From assembly GCA_023129715.1 (NCBI GenBank), contig JAGMBO010000019.1:1-64000 (forward strand): a stretch of DNA of 64,000 nt. The letters run 5' to 3'. Position numbers and translations under genes: made by a program. Under the pieces are notes generated by a model. It was not told the DNA's origin. It ran no database searches and worked only from the letters and a program-made list of their open reading frames with translations. The stretch comes from Candidatus Eiseniibacteriota bacterium. Lineage in GTDB: Bacteria > Eisenbacteria > RBG-16-71-46 > CAIMUX01 > WJJG01. Of the stretch, positions 35,070 to 42,936 are shown one piece after another (position 1 is the stretch's first letter; each line of letters begins with the position of its first letter).

Positions 35070-35750
35070 ATGACCGACCGGACCGACCGGATCGACCGAA
35101 CCGAACGACCGGAGGCTGTGGGCGAGAGTGGATCTGCGGGGGGACCGGTCGCACCGACAGGCGAGGGGACCGCGGATTCCCCCTCCACCGAGGTCACCTG
35201 CGCACAGTGCGGCCGCCTGATCCCGCCCGGGGAATGGGTCCGCACCGAGAGCAAGACCTTCTGCTCCTCCTGCTACGCCCGACTGCGCGCCACGGTGGAG
35301 GCGGTCGTAGCCCAGCAGTCGCAAGACATCAACTACGGCGGCGCCGTGGTCGGCGGGCTCTTGGGCGGTCTGCTGGGCGCCCTCATCTGGTGGGGCTTCA
35401 CGGTGCTCACCCACGTCTCCTTCGGGTTGGTGGCCATCGTCATCGGCATCGGCGTGGGCAAGGGTGTCGTGATGCTCTCCGGGGGCAAGCACGCCCGCTC
35501 GCTGCAGGCGATCTCGGTTGTCATCGCGATCGCAAGCTTCATCATGGCGACCTACTGGGTGAATCGGACGTTCATCCTGCAGGCGGCCGCTGGGCAGGGG
35601 ATCGAGGGCACCCTGCCGTTCATTCCGGACGTGCGGTTGCTCATCGACATCGTGACTCTTGATCTTGGCATCTTCGATGCTGTCTTCCTCGGCATCGCCG
35701 TCTGGCAGAGCTGGAAGATCCCGATGCCGGTTCGTCTGGGGCCCCGATGA
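35070..35750 (+). CDS. membrane protein with N-terminal zinc-finger (LIM/TFIIB-like)
   Basis: The 226-residue protein starts with an Asp/Arg/Thr-rich stretch encoded by repeated ACCG and GACCG words. A four-Cys finger CAQCGRLIPPGE...FCSSCYARL (about 47-75) follows, then four to five membrane spans including GGLLGGLLGALIWWG and AIVIGIGVGKGVVML. The ATG follows GGAGGG by 6 bases. Proteins with a short zinc finger and such spans are usually annotated as hypothetical. It lies upstream of the site-2 protease gene in the same direction and may share its operon. Function unknown. Confidence 0.7.
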   Translation: MTDRTDRIDRTERPEAVGESGSAGGPVAPTGEGTADSPSTEVTCAQCGRLIPPGEWVRTESKTFCSSCYARLRATVEAVVAQQSQDINYGGAVVGGLLGGLLGALIWWGFTVLTHVSFGLVAIVIGIGVGKGVVMLSGGKHARSLQAISVVIAIASFIMATYWVNRTFILQAAAGQGIEGTLPFIPDVRLLIDIVTLDLGIFDAVFLGIAVWQSWKIPMPVRLGPR

Positions 35751-35849
35751 CCGGGCGAACAACTCATGGATCTGCTAATCACGCGGGCCAGGTATGGATG
35801 AGATGACCGGCCGAGCCGGCCATGAATGACATGACCGCGCGAGTTGCCC

Positions 35850-36797
35850 ATGGATGAACGGGAACGCACACTCGAGAACTTGCGCGAGGTTGCCCGCTCA
35901 CTACCAGGGATGGGCCCACCCGCGCCCAGCGGTCCGACAGTGAGGCCGGGGGAGGAGACCCACCCGCGCCGGCAGAAACACCGGGCCGCGCGCTGGGCCC
36001 GCTGGGGCGGCCTGGGACTGCTGCTCTTCGCCCTGCTCAACAAGCTGAAGTTCCTGTTGATTGGTCTCAAGTTCCTGAAATTCGGGACCGTGCTGACGAT
36101 GTTCGTCAGCGTCTACGCCTACTCCCTCTTCTGGGGCTGGCCTTTCGCGGCTGGCTTCGTCTTCCTGATCCTGATCCACGAGCTGGGTCATCTGATCGTC
36201 ATGCGCTGGTATGGGATCCCCGCGGGTGCGCCGACGTTCATTCCCTTTGTCGGTGCCGTAATCGTGATGAAGGGACGGCCGCGCAATGTCTGGGTGGAGG
36301 CGATGGTCGCCTTTGGCGGGCCCGTGCTGGGATCACTGGCCGCACTGGCTTGCTTGGGCGTCGGCTTGGCCGTCGGCTCGCGCTTCTGGCAGTCGCTCGC
36401 TTTCAGCGGTTTCCTGATCAACCTCTTCAACCTGCTGCCGGTCAACCCGCTCGATGGCGGGCGGATCACCGCCGCGATCAGCCGCTGGATGTGGTTGATC
36501 GGGCTGGCGATCGGCGTGCCGGTCTTTCTGGCCACCCGCTCTCCGATTCTCCTGATTGTGCTGATCCTGGGGGTGGTGAGCCTGTTGAGCCGCAGCAAGG
36601 AGCCGCCCGGGTACTTCGCGATCACGCCGGGCCAGCGTAGCCGGGTGGCGGTGGCCTACTTCGCCCTCGCCGCACTGCTCGCGGTGGGGGCATCCCTGAC
36701 GCATGTGGAGCCGCGGGCTTTCGAGGCGCCCGCGCTGCCGCCGGGGGCGCACAGCGAGATCCAGAGCTATGTGCAGGAGGAAGTCTGGAGGCTCTGA
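35850..36797 (+). CDS. site-2 protease family (M50) membrane metallopeptidase
   Basis: The 315-residue protein carries HELGH in LILIHELGHLIVMRWYG near 109-113 and the second zinc-binding element NPLDGGRI near 201, both within hydrophobic segments, the defining features of S2P/M50 intramembrane peptidases. The N-terminal 50 residues are polar, with a His/Arg-rich stretch before the first span, and there is no PDZ domain. The start is ATG 35850; a TTG two codons upstream is less likely. Its stop overlaps the start of the next gene by one base. Membrane-protein or anti-sigma-factor cleavage is the usual role of the family; the substrate is unknown. Confidence 0.88.
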   Translation: MDERERTLENLREVARSLPGMGPPAPSGPTVRPGEETHPRRQKHRAARWARWGGLGLLLFALLNKLKFLLIGLKFLKFGTVLTMFVSVYAYSLFWGWPFAAGFVFLILIHELGHLIVMRWYGIPAGAPTFIPFVGAVIVMKGRPRNVWVEAMVAFGGPVLGSLAALACLGVGLAVGSRFWQSLAFSGFLINLFNLLPVNPLDGGRITAAISRWMWLIGLAIGVPVFLATRSPILLIVLILGVVSLLSRSKEPPGYFAITPGQRSRVAVAYFALAALLAVGASLTHVEPRAFEAPALPPGAHSEIQSYVQEEVWRL

Positions 36798-38005
36798 TGC
36801 CCGCACCCCCCAAACACCGCTGGATCTTCGCCCCGCGCTTCCGGGCCCGTTCCTTCGGCTGGCGCTCCCAGCCGGCCGTCCAGCGCGTCAAGGAAGCGGT
36901 CGCCGAGATCAAGAAGGTCGCTCGCAAGGATCCCGTTCTCGGTGCCGAGGGCGCGATTCGCTTCCTCGAGAAGGTCTCACCCGCCCTCGAGCAGGTCGAC
37001 AGTTCCTCAGGCGCCATCGGGACCGCCGTCAATCGTGCGATCGAGGCGTTTGTCCCCATCATTGCCGCCGCCCCGGTGGATCGGAAAACGCGCGCGCGTT
37101 GGCTCGAACGCCTCTGGCAGGCCCACCAAGACGACAAAATCCCCTACATCGAGACGCTCGGCGACTACTGGGGCGAGTTGTGCACCTCACCCGAACTCGC
37201 CTCCCAGTGGGCCGATCAGACCAAGTCGATTGTCGAGCGCATCTGGGGACCGCTGCATAGGCCCGGGGATTTCTTCCATGGAACCTCGGCGTGCCTCTCG
37301 GCGCTGCTGGCTGCCGGCCGGCATGAGGAGTTGCTCGAGCTGATCGAGAAGGCACCGCATCGCTGGTGGCATGATCGGAAGTTCGGCGTGCAAGCACTGG
37401 CCGCGATGGGTCGAGCGGACGAGGCCCTGGCCTACGCCGAGGAGACCTCGATCGACGAGCTCCGACCCTTTGCGATCTCCGGTCTGTGCGAGACGATCCT
37501 CCTCGATGCCGGGCGGGCTGACGAAGCCTACGAGCGCCACGCGATCGCCGCCAATCAGAAGACGACGCGGTTGGCGACCTTCCGTGCGATCGCGAGGAAG
37601 TATCCGCACAAGGAAAGAGCGGCGATCCTGGCCGATCTGATCCGCTCGACGCCGGGTGACGAGGGCAAGTGGTTCGCGACGGCGAAGGAACTCGGGCTCT
37701 ACGATCTGGCCGTTCAGCTCGCCCAGGCCTCGCCCTGCGACCCACACACACTCAATCGCGCCGCGCGCGACCACCTGGAGCGAGATCCCGACTTCGCTCT
37801 GGAAGTTGCCTTAGCCTCGCTCCATTGGCTCGTTGCCGGCTATGGGTATGAGATCACTAGCGTCGATGTGCTTCAGGCGCACGATTCCGCCATCAAGGCG
37901 GCCCAGGCCCTCGGCCGGGAAGCGGAGATCCGCACCCGCATTCGCGAACTGGTCGCGCACGACTGCTCGGTCGGAGGATTCGTCGGGCGGGTGCTGGGGG
38001 GTTGA
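36797..38005 (+). CDS. uncharacterised helical-repeat protein
   Basis: This 402-residue soluble protein begins APPKHRWIFAPRFRARSFGW and continues as paired helices (LLAAGRHEELLELIEKAP, ALAAMGRADEALAYAEE, LLDAGRADEAYERHAI) that resemble TPR/HEAT-like repeats. Similar proteins occur in many environmental bacteria without assigned function. Its ATG shares a base with the stop of the M50 gene (TGATG), so the two are translationally coupled, which suggests a joint task at the membrane or co-regulation. No catalytic motif is visible. Confidence 0.7.
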   Translation: MPAPPKHRWIFAPRFRARSFGWRSQPAVQRVKEAVAEIKKVARKDPVLGAEGAIRFLEKVSPALEQVDSSSGAIGTAVNRAIEAFVPIIAAAPVDRKTRARWLERLWQAHQDDKIPYIETLGDYWGELCTSPELASQWADQTKSIVERIWGPLHRPGDFFHGTSACLSALLAAGRHEELLELIEKAPHRWWHDRKFGVQALAAMGRADEALAYAEETSIDELRPFAISGLCETILLDAGRADEAYERHAIAANQKTTRLATFRAIARKYPHKERAAILADLIRSTPGDEGKWFATAKELGLYDLAVQLAQASPCDPHTLNRAARDHLERDPDFALEVALASLHWLVAGYGYEITSVDVLQAHDSAIKAAQALGREAEIRTRIRELVAHDCSVGGFVGRVLGG

Positions 38006-38054
38006 GGCGCCGGTAGGTGCAACCACCGGCGGACTGGTTGGCATCGAGGTCAAC

Positions 38055-38198
38055 TCATCGACTGCCATCAACGGAAAGCTCTTCAATGGCCGAGTCAGCG
38101 ATGAACCGGCGTGCAAGGTCACTGAGTGCTTGGATCTCATCGCGATCGGTTGGCTCGGCGGCCACTCTCCTCTGGGCGAGAAGCTCTGCGAAGGTCAT
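38055..38198 (-). pseudogene. truncated HEPN-domain partner of the MNT gene
   Basis: The 47 codons read TFAELLAQRRVAAEPTDRDE, IQALSDLARRFIADSAIEEL, SVDGSR, stop. This is the normal start of the small HEPN protein that accompanies MNT genes (family members continue with an RX4-6H-bearing helix pair). Here the frame stops just before the region expected to hold the core helices, and no continuation is found in any frame downstream. The start lies inside the end of the MNT gene (62-base overlap). The protein is thus probably inactive. Confidence 0.65.
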
Positions 38199-38769
38199 CG
38201 TCTGTACCGATCACGAAGAGCTTCGGCTTCTCCAAGACCGAGTGCAAGAAGCGGTCTTTCGAACGAAACCTCTTGGTGAACTCGACTAGGCTGTATGTCG
38301 TGGGGTTCACCTCCCGGCCGAGCCGCATGGCCGCTTGCCGAAGGCGGGGGGCTAGGTCGGAGAGCCCCGCCTCCCCCAAGACGAAGAGGTCCACGTCGCT
38401 CGCGGATGTCTCCTCGCCCGCAGCAATAGAGCCATAGACGAAGGCCACGGTGATCCGGGCGGCGAGTTCGTCGAGCGCTTCCTTCATGACCCATGCAAGT
38501 CCCGAAGTCTTGGCGAGCACCGCGCGGAGGTCCTGGAAGACGGGACTCCGAGTGTTTGCGCGGTAGTAGATCCGGTTTCCGGAGCGGCGATCGGCAAGCA
38601 CATCGGCTTCTCTCAGTCGCGAAAGCGGGCGCTGAAGACTGGATGGGGGGATTCCGAGCTGGCGGGCAAGCTCGCTGCGGTACCATTCCCTCTCGGGTCG
38701 GAAGAGCATCAGGCTCAAGATCCGCTCGTCGAGTGGGGCGAATAGGCGTCCGCGAGTTTGACGGCTCAT
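38137..38769 (-). CDS. winged-helix plus MNT nucleotidyltransferase (antitoxin/regulator)
   Basis: The 210-residue protein joins an N-terminal winged helix (about 10-75, with YRSELARQLGIPPSSLQRPL and YYRANTRSPVF) to a minimal nucleotidyltransferase with the motif GSIAAGEETSASDVDLFVLG near 113-132. The GS and DxD residues needed for catalysis are present. MNT proteins adenylylate or otherwise silence HEPN toxins; the winged helix suggests it also regulates its own operon, and an 18-base perfect palindrome overlaps its start. Its HEPN partner is truncated, so it is now effectively an orphan. Confidence 0.85.
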   Translation of the reverse strand: MSRQTRGRLFAPLDERILSLMLFRPEREWYRSELARQLGIPPSSLQRPLSRLREADVLADRRSGNRIYYRANTRSPVFQDLRAVLAKTSGLAWVMKEALDELAARITVAFVYGSIAAGEETSASDVDLFVLGEAGLSDLAPRLRQAAMRLGREVNPTTYSLVEFTKRFRSKDRFLHSVLEKPKLFVIGTDDDLRRASRPEESGRRANRSR

Positions 38770-38786
38770 GCGTCAATATTGACGCA
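38769..38786. promoter_or_regulatory. perfect 18-base palindrome, likely operator of the MNT/HEPN operon
   Basis: TGCGTCAATATTGACGCA is its own reverse complement and begins at the first base of the MNT gene. Its position and symmetry fit binding of a dimeric winged-helix repressor, most simply the MNT fusion protein itself. The remaining gap to 39048 shows no gene. Confidence 0.75.
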
Positions 38787-39048
38787 TGGCGCGTTAGGGA
38801 ACAACTCCTCTTTCTGCAAGGCGTAGTCTGAATCATGGCAGCAGCTTAGAGTGGTGGGCCCCAGGGTGTCTGACGCGATAACCCGCTGATCGAATGACTG
38901 GAGGCGTAATCGCAGCTAGAGTTGTAACCGATTATCTAGCAATAAGTAATGGCATTCGCCCTCCTGCCTTCTGGTCGCGACCCATACTGCGAAAGGTAAG
39001 GCATTGACGGGCGATAATGGGTGAGTGTAAGGTGTTTTGGCCATTCCG

Positions 39049-39075
39049 ATTCCATATTGAGGCGCAAAATGGAAT
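39049..39075 (+). repeat. 27-base hairpin motif, copy 1
   Basis: Arms ATTCCAT (39049-39055) and ATGGAAT (39069-39075) enclose a 13-base loop containing TTGAGGCGCA. The ATG of the right arm is the start codon of the DUF4143 ATPase gene. A second copy at 41110-41136 keeps the loop and changes one stem pair in a complementary way. Confidence 0.6.
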
Positions 39076-40223
39076 TAGTGAGTAGATTTTTCAATCCCCC
39101 GGATAGCAGCTTCTTCCTCTTCGGACCGCGTGGTACGGGGAAGTCCACGCTGGTCAGGCAGCAGTTCCCGCGCGCCCTCTACCTGGATCTCCTTGAGCCT
39201 GAGACCTATCGGGGGTTCTCCGCAGCCCCGGAGCGCCTTCGGCAGGTCCTCCTGGGCAGTCCAGAGACGACAACCGTCGTGATCGATGAGATCCAGAAGC
39301 TGCCCCAGTTGCTCGATCTAGTCCACAGTCTCATCGAGGAGCGGCGCGGGTGGAGATTCGTGCTCACCGGTTCGAGCTCCCGGAAACTCAAGCGCGCCGG
39401 GATTGATCTCCTCGCTGGCCGGGCTCTCCTCTGCACCCTGCATCCGTTCATGGCAGCGGAATTGGGGAATCGGTTCGATCTCGACGATGCCCTCCGGATA
39501 GGCATGCTCCCGATCGTGCTCGACTCCCCCGACCCGACGCGGGTGCTGCGAAGCTACGCTGCGCTCTACCTCCGAGAGGAGGTCCAGTTCGAGGGGCTGG
39601 TACGCAAGATTGGCAACTTCTCCCGGTTTCTCGAGGCGATCAGTTTCTCACACGCCTCCGTTCTCAACGTCAGCAATGTGGCTCGTGAGTGCCAGGTGAA
39701 GCGCAAGACGGTGGATGCCTATATCGGCATTCTGGAAGATCTTCTGCTGGCCTACCGGCTGGATGTCTTCAGCAGGCGTGCTCAGCGGGCTCTCATCTCC
39801 CATCCCAAGTTCTATTTCTTCGATGCGGGCGTCTTCCGGTCGCTGCGCCCGCAAGGTCCGCTCGACCGCCCAGAGGAGATCGGTGGCCATGCGCTTGAGG
39901 GACTCGTGGGGCAACATCTCCGTGCGTGGATCGCCTACTCGCCCGAGGAATGGTCTCTGCACTACTGGCGCACGCGGGCCGGAGTGGAGGTCGACTTCGT
40001 TCTTTGCGGTCCCGATCGAATCCTGGCCATCGAGGTCAAGAACTCAGCGCAGATTCACCCACGTGACCTAGGGCCGCTGCGGGCCTTCATGCAGGATTAC
40101 CCCGAGAGTCAGGCCTATCTCCTCTACAGGGGCAAGGATCGCCTTCTCAATGGAGGTGTTCTCTGTCTGCCGTGCGGAGAATTCCTGCGCGAATTGACTC
40201 CGGGCCGCTGGCTTGACGCTTGA
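39069..40223 (+). CDS. AAA-type ATPase with DUF4143 C-terminal domain
   Basis: The 384-residue protein has a P-loop (FGPRGTGKST, near 18-27), Walker B VVIDEIQKLP near 71-80 and the sensor-like VLTGSSSRKLK near 98-108. The C-terminal DUF4143 region has VEVDFVLCG and AIEVKNS, a pattern shared with PD-(D/E)XK-type folds. Such ATPases are common, often mobile and tied to toxin-antitoxin or restriction-like loci, but their function is not known. Start ATG 39069 lies inside a conserved hairpin motif and has no ordinary ribosome site, so translation may depend on that structure. Confidence 0.82.
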   Translation: MELVSRFFNPPDSSFFLFGPRGTGKSTLVRQQFPRALYLDLLEPETYRGFSAAPERLRQVLLGSPETTTVVIDEIQKLPQLLDLVHSLIEERRGWRFVLTGSSSRKLKRAGIDLLAGRALLCTLHPFMAAELGNRFDLDDALRIGMLPIVLDSPDPTRVLRSYAALYLREEVQFEGLVRKIGNFSRFLEAISFSHASVLNVSNVARECQVKRKTVDAYIGILEDLLLAYRLDVFSRRAQRALISHPKFYFFDAGVFRSLRPQGPLDRPEEIGGHALEGLVGQHLRAWIAYSPEEWSLHYWRTRAGVEVDFVLCGPDRILAIEVKNSAQIHPRDLGPLRAFMQDYPESQAYLLYRGKDRLLNGGVLCLPCGEFLRELTPGRWLDA

Positions 40224-40326
40224 TCGCGCGGGGCGCTCGTCAGGGCGCGCGCCAGGCGAGCCGCGGGTGCCGCGCAGTACGCGCAGACGAATCGCCGGAC
40301 GGTCAGCGGGGGAGTGACTCTCCTGC

Positions 40327-40794
40327 CTACCCGCTCCTCTCTCGGACGACCAGCTCGACCTCGCAATCGAGCACGCTGAGCAAGCGAAGCATCTGATCGA
40401 TCGACTTGCGGTAGTTGGTTGGATCCAGCAGCCGGTAGAACTGGGTTGCTGATGTGCCCAGGCGACGGATGATCTCCCGCTTCGAGAGCCACGTTTTCTC
40501 CACTCGCCGGATCGCCTCGATGGTCAACTTGTGCAGAAGCAGATCGCGCATGTAGCGGGGATCCTGGTTGTACTCCAGGACCTGGTCGATGTGGATCGTT
40601 CCCTCGCGCCCGGATTGCAGGACGTAGGTGAATCCCTCCCTGCCGAGCTCCGGATCGACCCATACGCGGATGAGGGCGTCCTTGACAGAGGGCTGCGGCG
40701 AGGCCTTGGCAAAGGGGAACGCAAGAACCCGGGCCGAGGTCCGGACCTCGAAGGCCTTGCGGTGGTTGTTGCTCTTAACCGAACGGATCTTCAT
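40327..40794 (-). CDS. helix-turn-helix antitoxin-like protein
   Basis: The 155-residue protein begins MKIRSVKSNNHRKAFEVRTS, a beta-rich domain, and ends with a helix-turn-helix (LSKREIIRRLGTSATQFYRLL) and VELVVRERSG. The family regularly sits next to a DUF4160-like small protein, as here, and is usually considered an antitoxin or regulator. Its ATG overlaps the stop of the upstream gene by four bases (ATGA), so the pair is coupled. Activity of the pair has not been shown as far as I know. Confidence 0.75.
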   Translation of the reverse strand: MKIRSVKSNNHRKAFEVRTSARVLAFPFAKASPQPSVKDALIRVWVDPELGREGFTYVLQSGREGTIHIDQVLEYNQDPRYMRDLLLHKLTIEAIRRVEKTWLSKREIIRRLGTSATQFYRLLDPTNYRKSIDQMLRLLSVLDCEVELVVRERSG

Positions 40795-40985
40795 AGGCGT
40801 CCTCTTGAGTCAAGTTCCCCGATTAGCCTGCGGACCTTCCTGGAGGCATGTCCCTTCATCGGCTTTCCGGCCTCCAGATTCCATTTCACGACGAGGCGAC
40901 CTTCGCGAAAGACATGTACGTGCCGGGGCGCACGGTCTCCCTTCCAGGATAGGAAGACGTATCCCTTGTATCGGATCTTTCCCAA
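40791..40985 (-). CDS. DUF4160-like small protein, putative toxin-side partner
   Basis: The 64-residue protein (IRYKGYVFLSWKGDRAPRHV, HVFREGRLVVKWNLEAGKPM, KGHASRKVRRLI) resembles DUF4160 proteins with a conserved PRHVHV stretch. The likely start is TTG 40985; there is no better ATG. It is first in a two-gene unit with a helix-turn-helix protein, an arrangement that suggests a toxin-antitoxin-type module. Toxicity is an inference. Confidence 0.65.
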   Translation of the reverse strand: MGKIRYKGYVFLSWKGDRAPRHVHVFREGRLVVKWNLEAGKPMKGHASRKVRRLIGELDSRGRL

Positions 40986-41109
40986 GAAATGTTACCCCGA
41001 GAGGTATCAGTTGATCAATGGGTCGGCAGAGCTTCGCCCAGGGGAGCGAGCGGCGGATCCAAGCTCATGCGTAGCGAGTGCGGGACCAGCCGGCATTCTG
41101 GACAGTGCG

Positions 41110-41136
41110 ATTCCGAATTGAGGCGCAGAACGGAAT
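41110..41136 (+). repeat. 27-base hairpin motif, copy 2
   Basis: Same layout as the copy at 39049: ATTCCG and CGGAAT as arms with loop AATTGAGGCGCAGAA. It lies about 85 bases upstream of the mazF start. The A:T stem pair of copy 1 is G:C here. Confidence 0.6.
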
Positions 41137-41219
41137 CGGGAAGTCTACTTGGCGAGCGCTGCGGTGATCTGACCCAATCTTGGCTGCGCAGAAGAGGGCA
41201 TGTCGGAGAATCTCTCGGA

Positions 41220-41558
41220 ATGGCCCGAATACTGAGAGGCGATATCCGCTGGGCGGACCTCAGCCCCGTGCGAGGACACGAGCGAGCTGGACTCCGCCCG
41301 GTTCTCATCTTGAGCCACGATGTCTTCAATGAACGATCGGGTACCGTCGTCGCAATGGCCTTGACCAGTCAACCGCCACATGCCGGCTTTCCTTTGACGC
41401 TCGAACTCACGACCCGCCGACTTCCGAAGCGCTCCTGGGTCAAGATCAGCCAGGTCCGGACGCTCTCCAGCGAGCGGATCGGCAAGCGCCTGGGGCGGGC
41501 GACCCCGGAGGAACTCGCGCAAGTCACCGAGGGATTCAACGAGATCGTCGGGGCATGA
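41220..41558 (+). CDS. mazF: MazF/PemK-family mRNA interferase toxin
   Basis: The 112-residue protein has the MazF core: RGDIRWADLSPVRGHERAGLRPVLILS, then GTVVAMALTSQPPHAGFPLTLEL, and RSWVKISQVRTLSSERIGKRL. The Arg and Thr/Ser residues of the MazF active site (GLRPVLILS and LTSQ) are present. ATG 41220 is the only sensible start; the frame runs open to 40989 but that part is not protein-like. I find no mazE antitoxin gene in the 230 bases upstream, so the toxin is an orphan, or its antitoxin has been lost or lies elsewhere. Confidence 0.85.
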   Translation: MARILRGDIRWADLSPVRGHERAGLRPVLILSHDVFNERSGTVVAMALTSQPPHAGFPLTLELTTRRLPKRSWVKISQVRTLSSERIGKRLGRATPEELAQVTEGFNEIVGA

Positions 41559-41785
41559 CCCTCCATCCGCAACTCCCCAAGAGGGCAGCCGTAGCTCTCG
41601 GCCTCCTCGATGTTTCCGGCCGGCGCGTCCTGACGCTGCTCGCGGGAGAACTTCTCCCGGATCGGGGTTCATATGAATGGGATGGAACCGACGACGTGGG
41701 GCTGGGCCTCCCGCAAGGCGTCTATCTCTGCCGGCTGAATGCGGGCCGGGGTTCGGTGACGACGAAACTCATGTTGCTGAAGTAG
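41555..41785 (+). pseudogene. remnant of a secreted protein: FlgD-like C-terminal sorting domain
   Basis: Seventy-six codons encode LLDVSGRRVLTLLAGELLPD, a YEWDGTDDVG turn, LPQGVYLCRLNAGRG and TTKLMLLK. This is the standard FlgD/type-IX-like C-terminal domain that ends long secreted proteins in FCB bacteria. Here it stands alone without signal peptide or main domain, overlapping the mazF stop. It is the last piece of a deleted gene, the mazF sequence having replaced the rest. Confidence 0.7.
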
Positions 41786-41842
41786 TGTGTGCGCGACCGA
41801 CCTGTCTGGGACGTCGAGGCAGGTGGAACAAGGAGGTCGGTG

Positions 41843-42889
41843 ATGGACGGCAGTCGTGCCTTTGCTAAGAGATCCGGAATCCTCGTGGGAGGCGCCTTTT
41901 TCCTGTTCCTGCTCTTCCTTGCCGGTGCACCGCCATGCTCTGCCTCCGACTCCACGCCCACGGTCGTGCTGCCGCTGCGCTCGCTGGGGGTGAGCGACAC
42001 CACGGTGAGCGTTGCCGGCAATTTGCTCGAGGGGGCGCTGGAGATCCGCGGCGTGCCGATCATCAGAACGCGTGACCGGCAGGGCGAGCTCCCTTCAGGA
42101 TCTGCGGGGTGCGACGAACCCGGCTGCGCGCGGCATTGGGGGGCGCAGCTCGGCGCTGAGCAAGTCGTCTATGGCTCGCTCAGTCGTCTCGGAGAGAGGA
42201 TCATCACGCGAATAGGAGTGCTGCGGCTTGCGGAGAACGAGCCCTTCTATCGTGACCAGTTTCCCGGGACGTCGGAGGGAGACCTCGAGCGCGTCATGAT
42301 CCGGGTTGCGGAGGCGATCGCGGCCGGCCGGCCGAACTCCGGTCAGGCGACGATCGAATCGGTAATCGAGCCCGAGGAGCGTCCGGTGCGTCTGCGGGCG
42401 AGCCGGAGAGGCATCGGTGTCCGGGCAGGATTTCTCTTCCCGACCGGTGACAGCTACGGGGGGACCGACCGGCTGACGAGCTTGAGTCTCCCTTACAAGT
42501 ACGAGAGCCGGAACTATCTGGTCGAGACGACCACCGTGCTCGGTCTCGCCTTCAATGACGAGGTGGTGGATTGGACAATCTTCGATCTCTACGGGGCCCG
42601 GATCTTCGGTGTGGGAGACATGGCGGTTTATCTCGGGGGTGGGGTCGGCATTCATTCGGTCCACGATCGCACGGAGCTGCCTCCCACAGAGGAGCGGCCC
42701 TATGCGATGGAGCGTAGCCAGACGGCCACGACCCTAACCGCCGACCTCGGCGGCGGGGCGCTACTCTTTCGGACCTATGACTTCCAGATCTTTCTCGATG
42801 TGCGCTACCACTACGTCTTCGAGGACTTCGACGAGGTCGACGGCAACGGAGCCCAGGGAATCCGGGTGACTTTCGGGACGCATCGCTAG
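41843..42889 (+). CDS. exported protein with CsgG-like start and outer-membrane barrel
   Basis: The 348-residue protein starts at ATG 41843 behind AAGGAGG. It has a signal peptide (VGGAFFLFLLFLAGAPPCSA), a periplasmic-type alpha/beta stretch with PTVVLPLRSLGVSDTTV, GAQLGAEQVVYGSLSRLGE, and then (from about 185) beta-strands typical of a small outer-membrane barrel, ending QGIRVTFGTHR. The first half resembles CsgG- or TolB-like N-terminal folds by pattern only. It is convergent with the repeat-bearing lipoprotein gene 47 bases away. Function unknown. Confidence 0.68.
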   Translation: MDGSRAFAKRSGILVGGAFFLFLLFLAGAPPCSASDSTPTVVLPLRSLGVSDTTVSVAGNLLEGALEIRGVPIIRTRDRQGELPSGSAGCDEPGCARHWGAQLGAEQVVYGSLSRLGERIITRIGVLRLAENEPFYRDQFPGTSEGDLERVMIRVAEAIAAGRPNSGQATIESVIEPEERPVRLRASRRGIGVRAGFLFPTGDSYGGTDRLTSLSLPYKYESRNYLVETTTVLGLAFNDEVVDWTIFDLYGARIFGVGDMAVYLGGGVGIHSVHDRTELPPTEERPYAMERSQTATTLTADLGGGALLFRTYDFQIFLDVRYHYVFEDFDEVDGNGAQGIRVTFGTHR

Positions 42890-42936
42890 GACGGCGATGC
42901 CCCTCGGGCTTCGTCTTCCTTCCACCTCGCGCCGCT

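Noticed and set aside
40986-41219. mazE antitoxin ahead of mazF
   Set aside because: No frame shows the AbrB-like or ribbon-helix-helix pattern expected.
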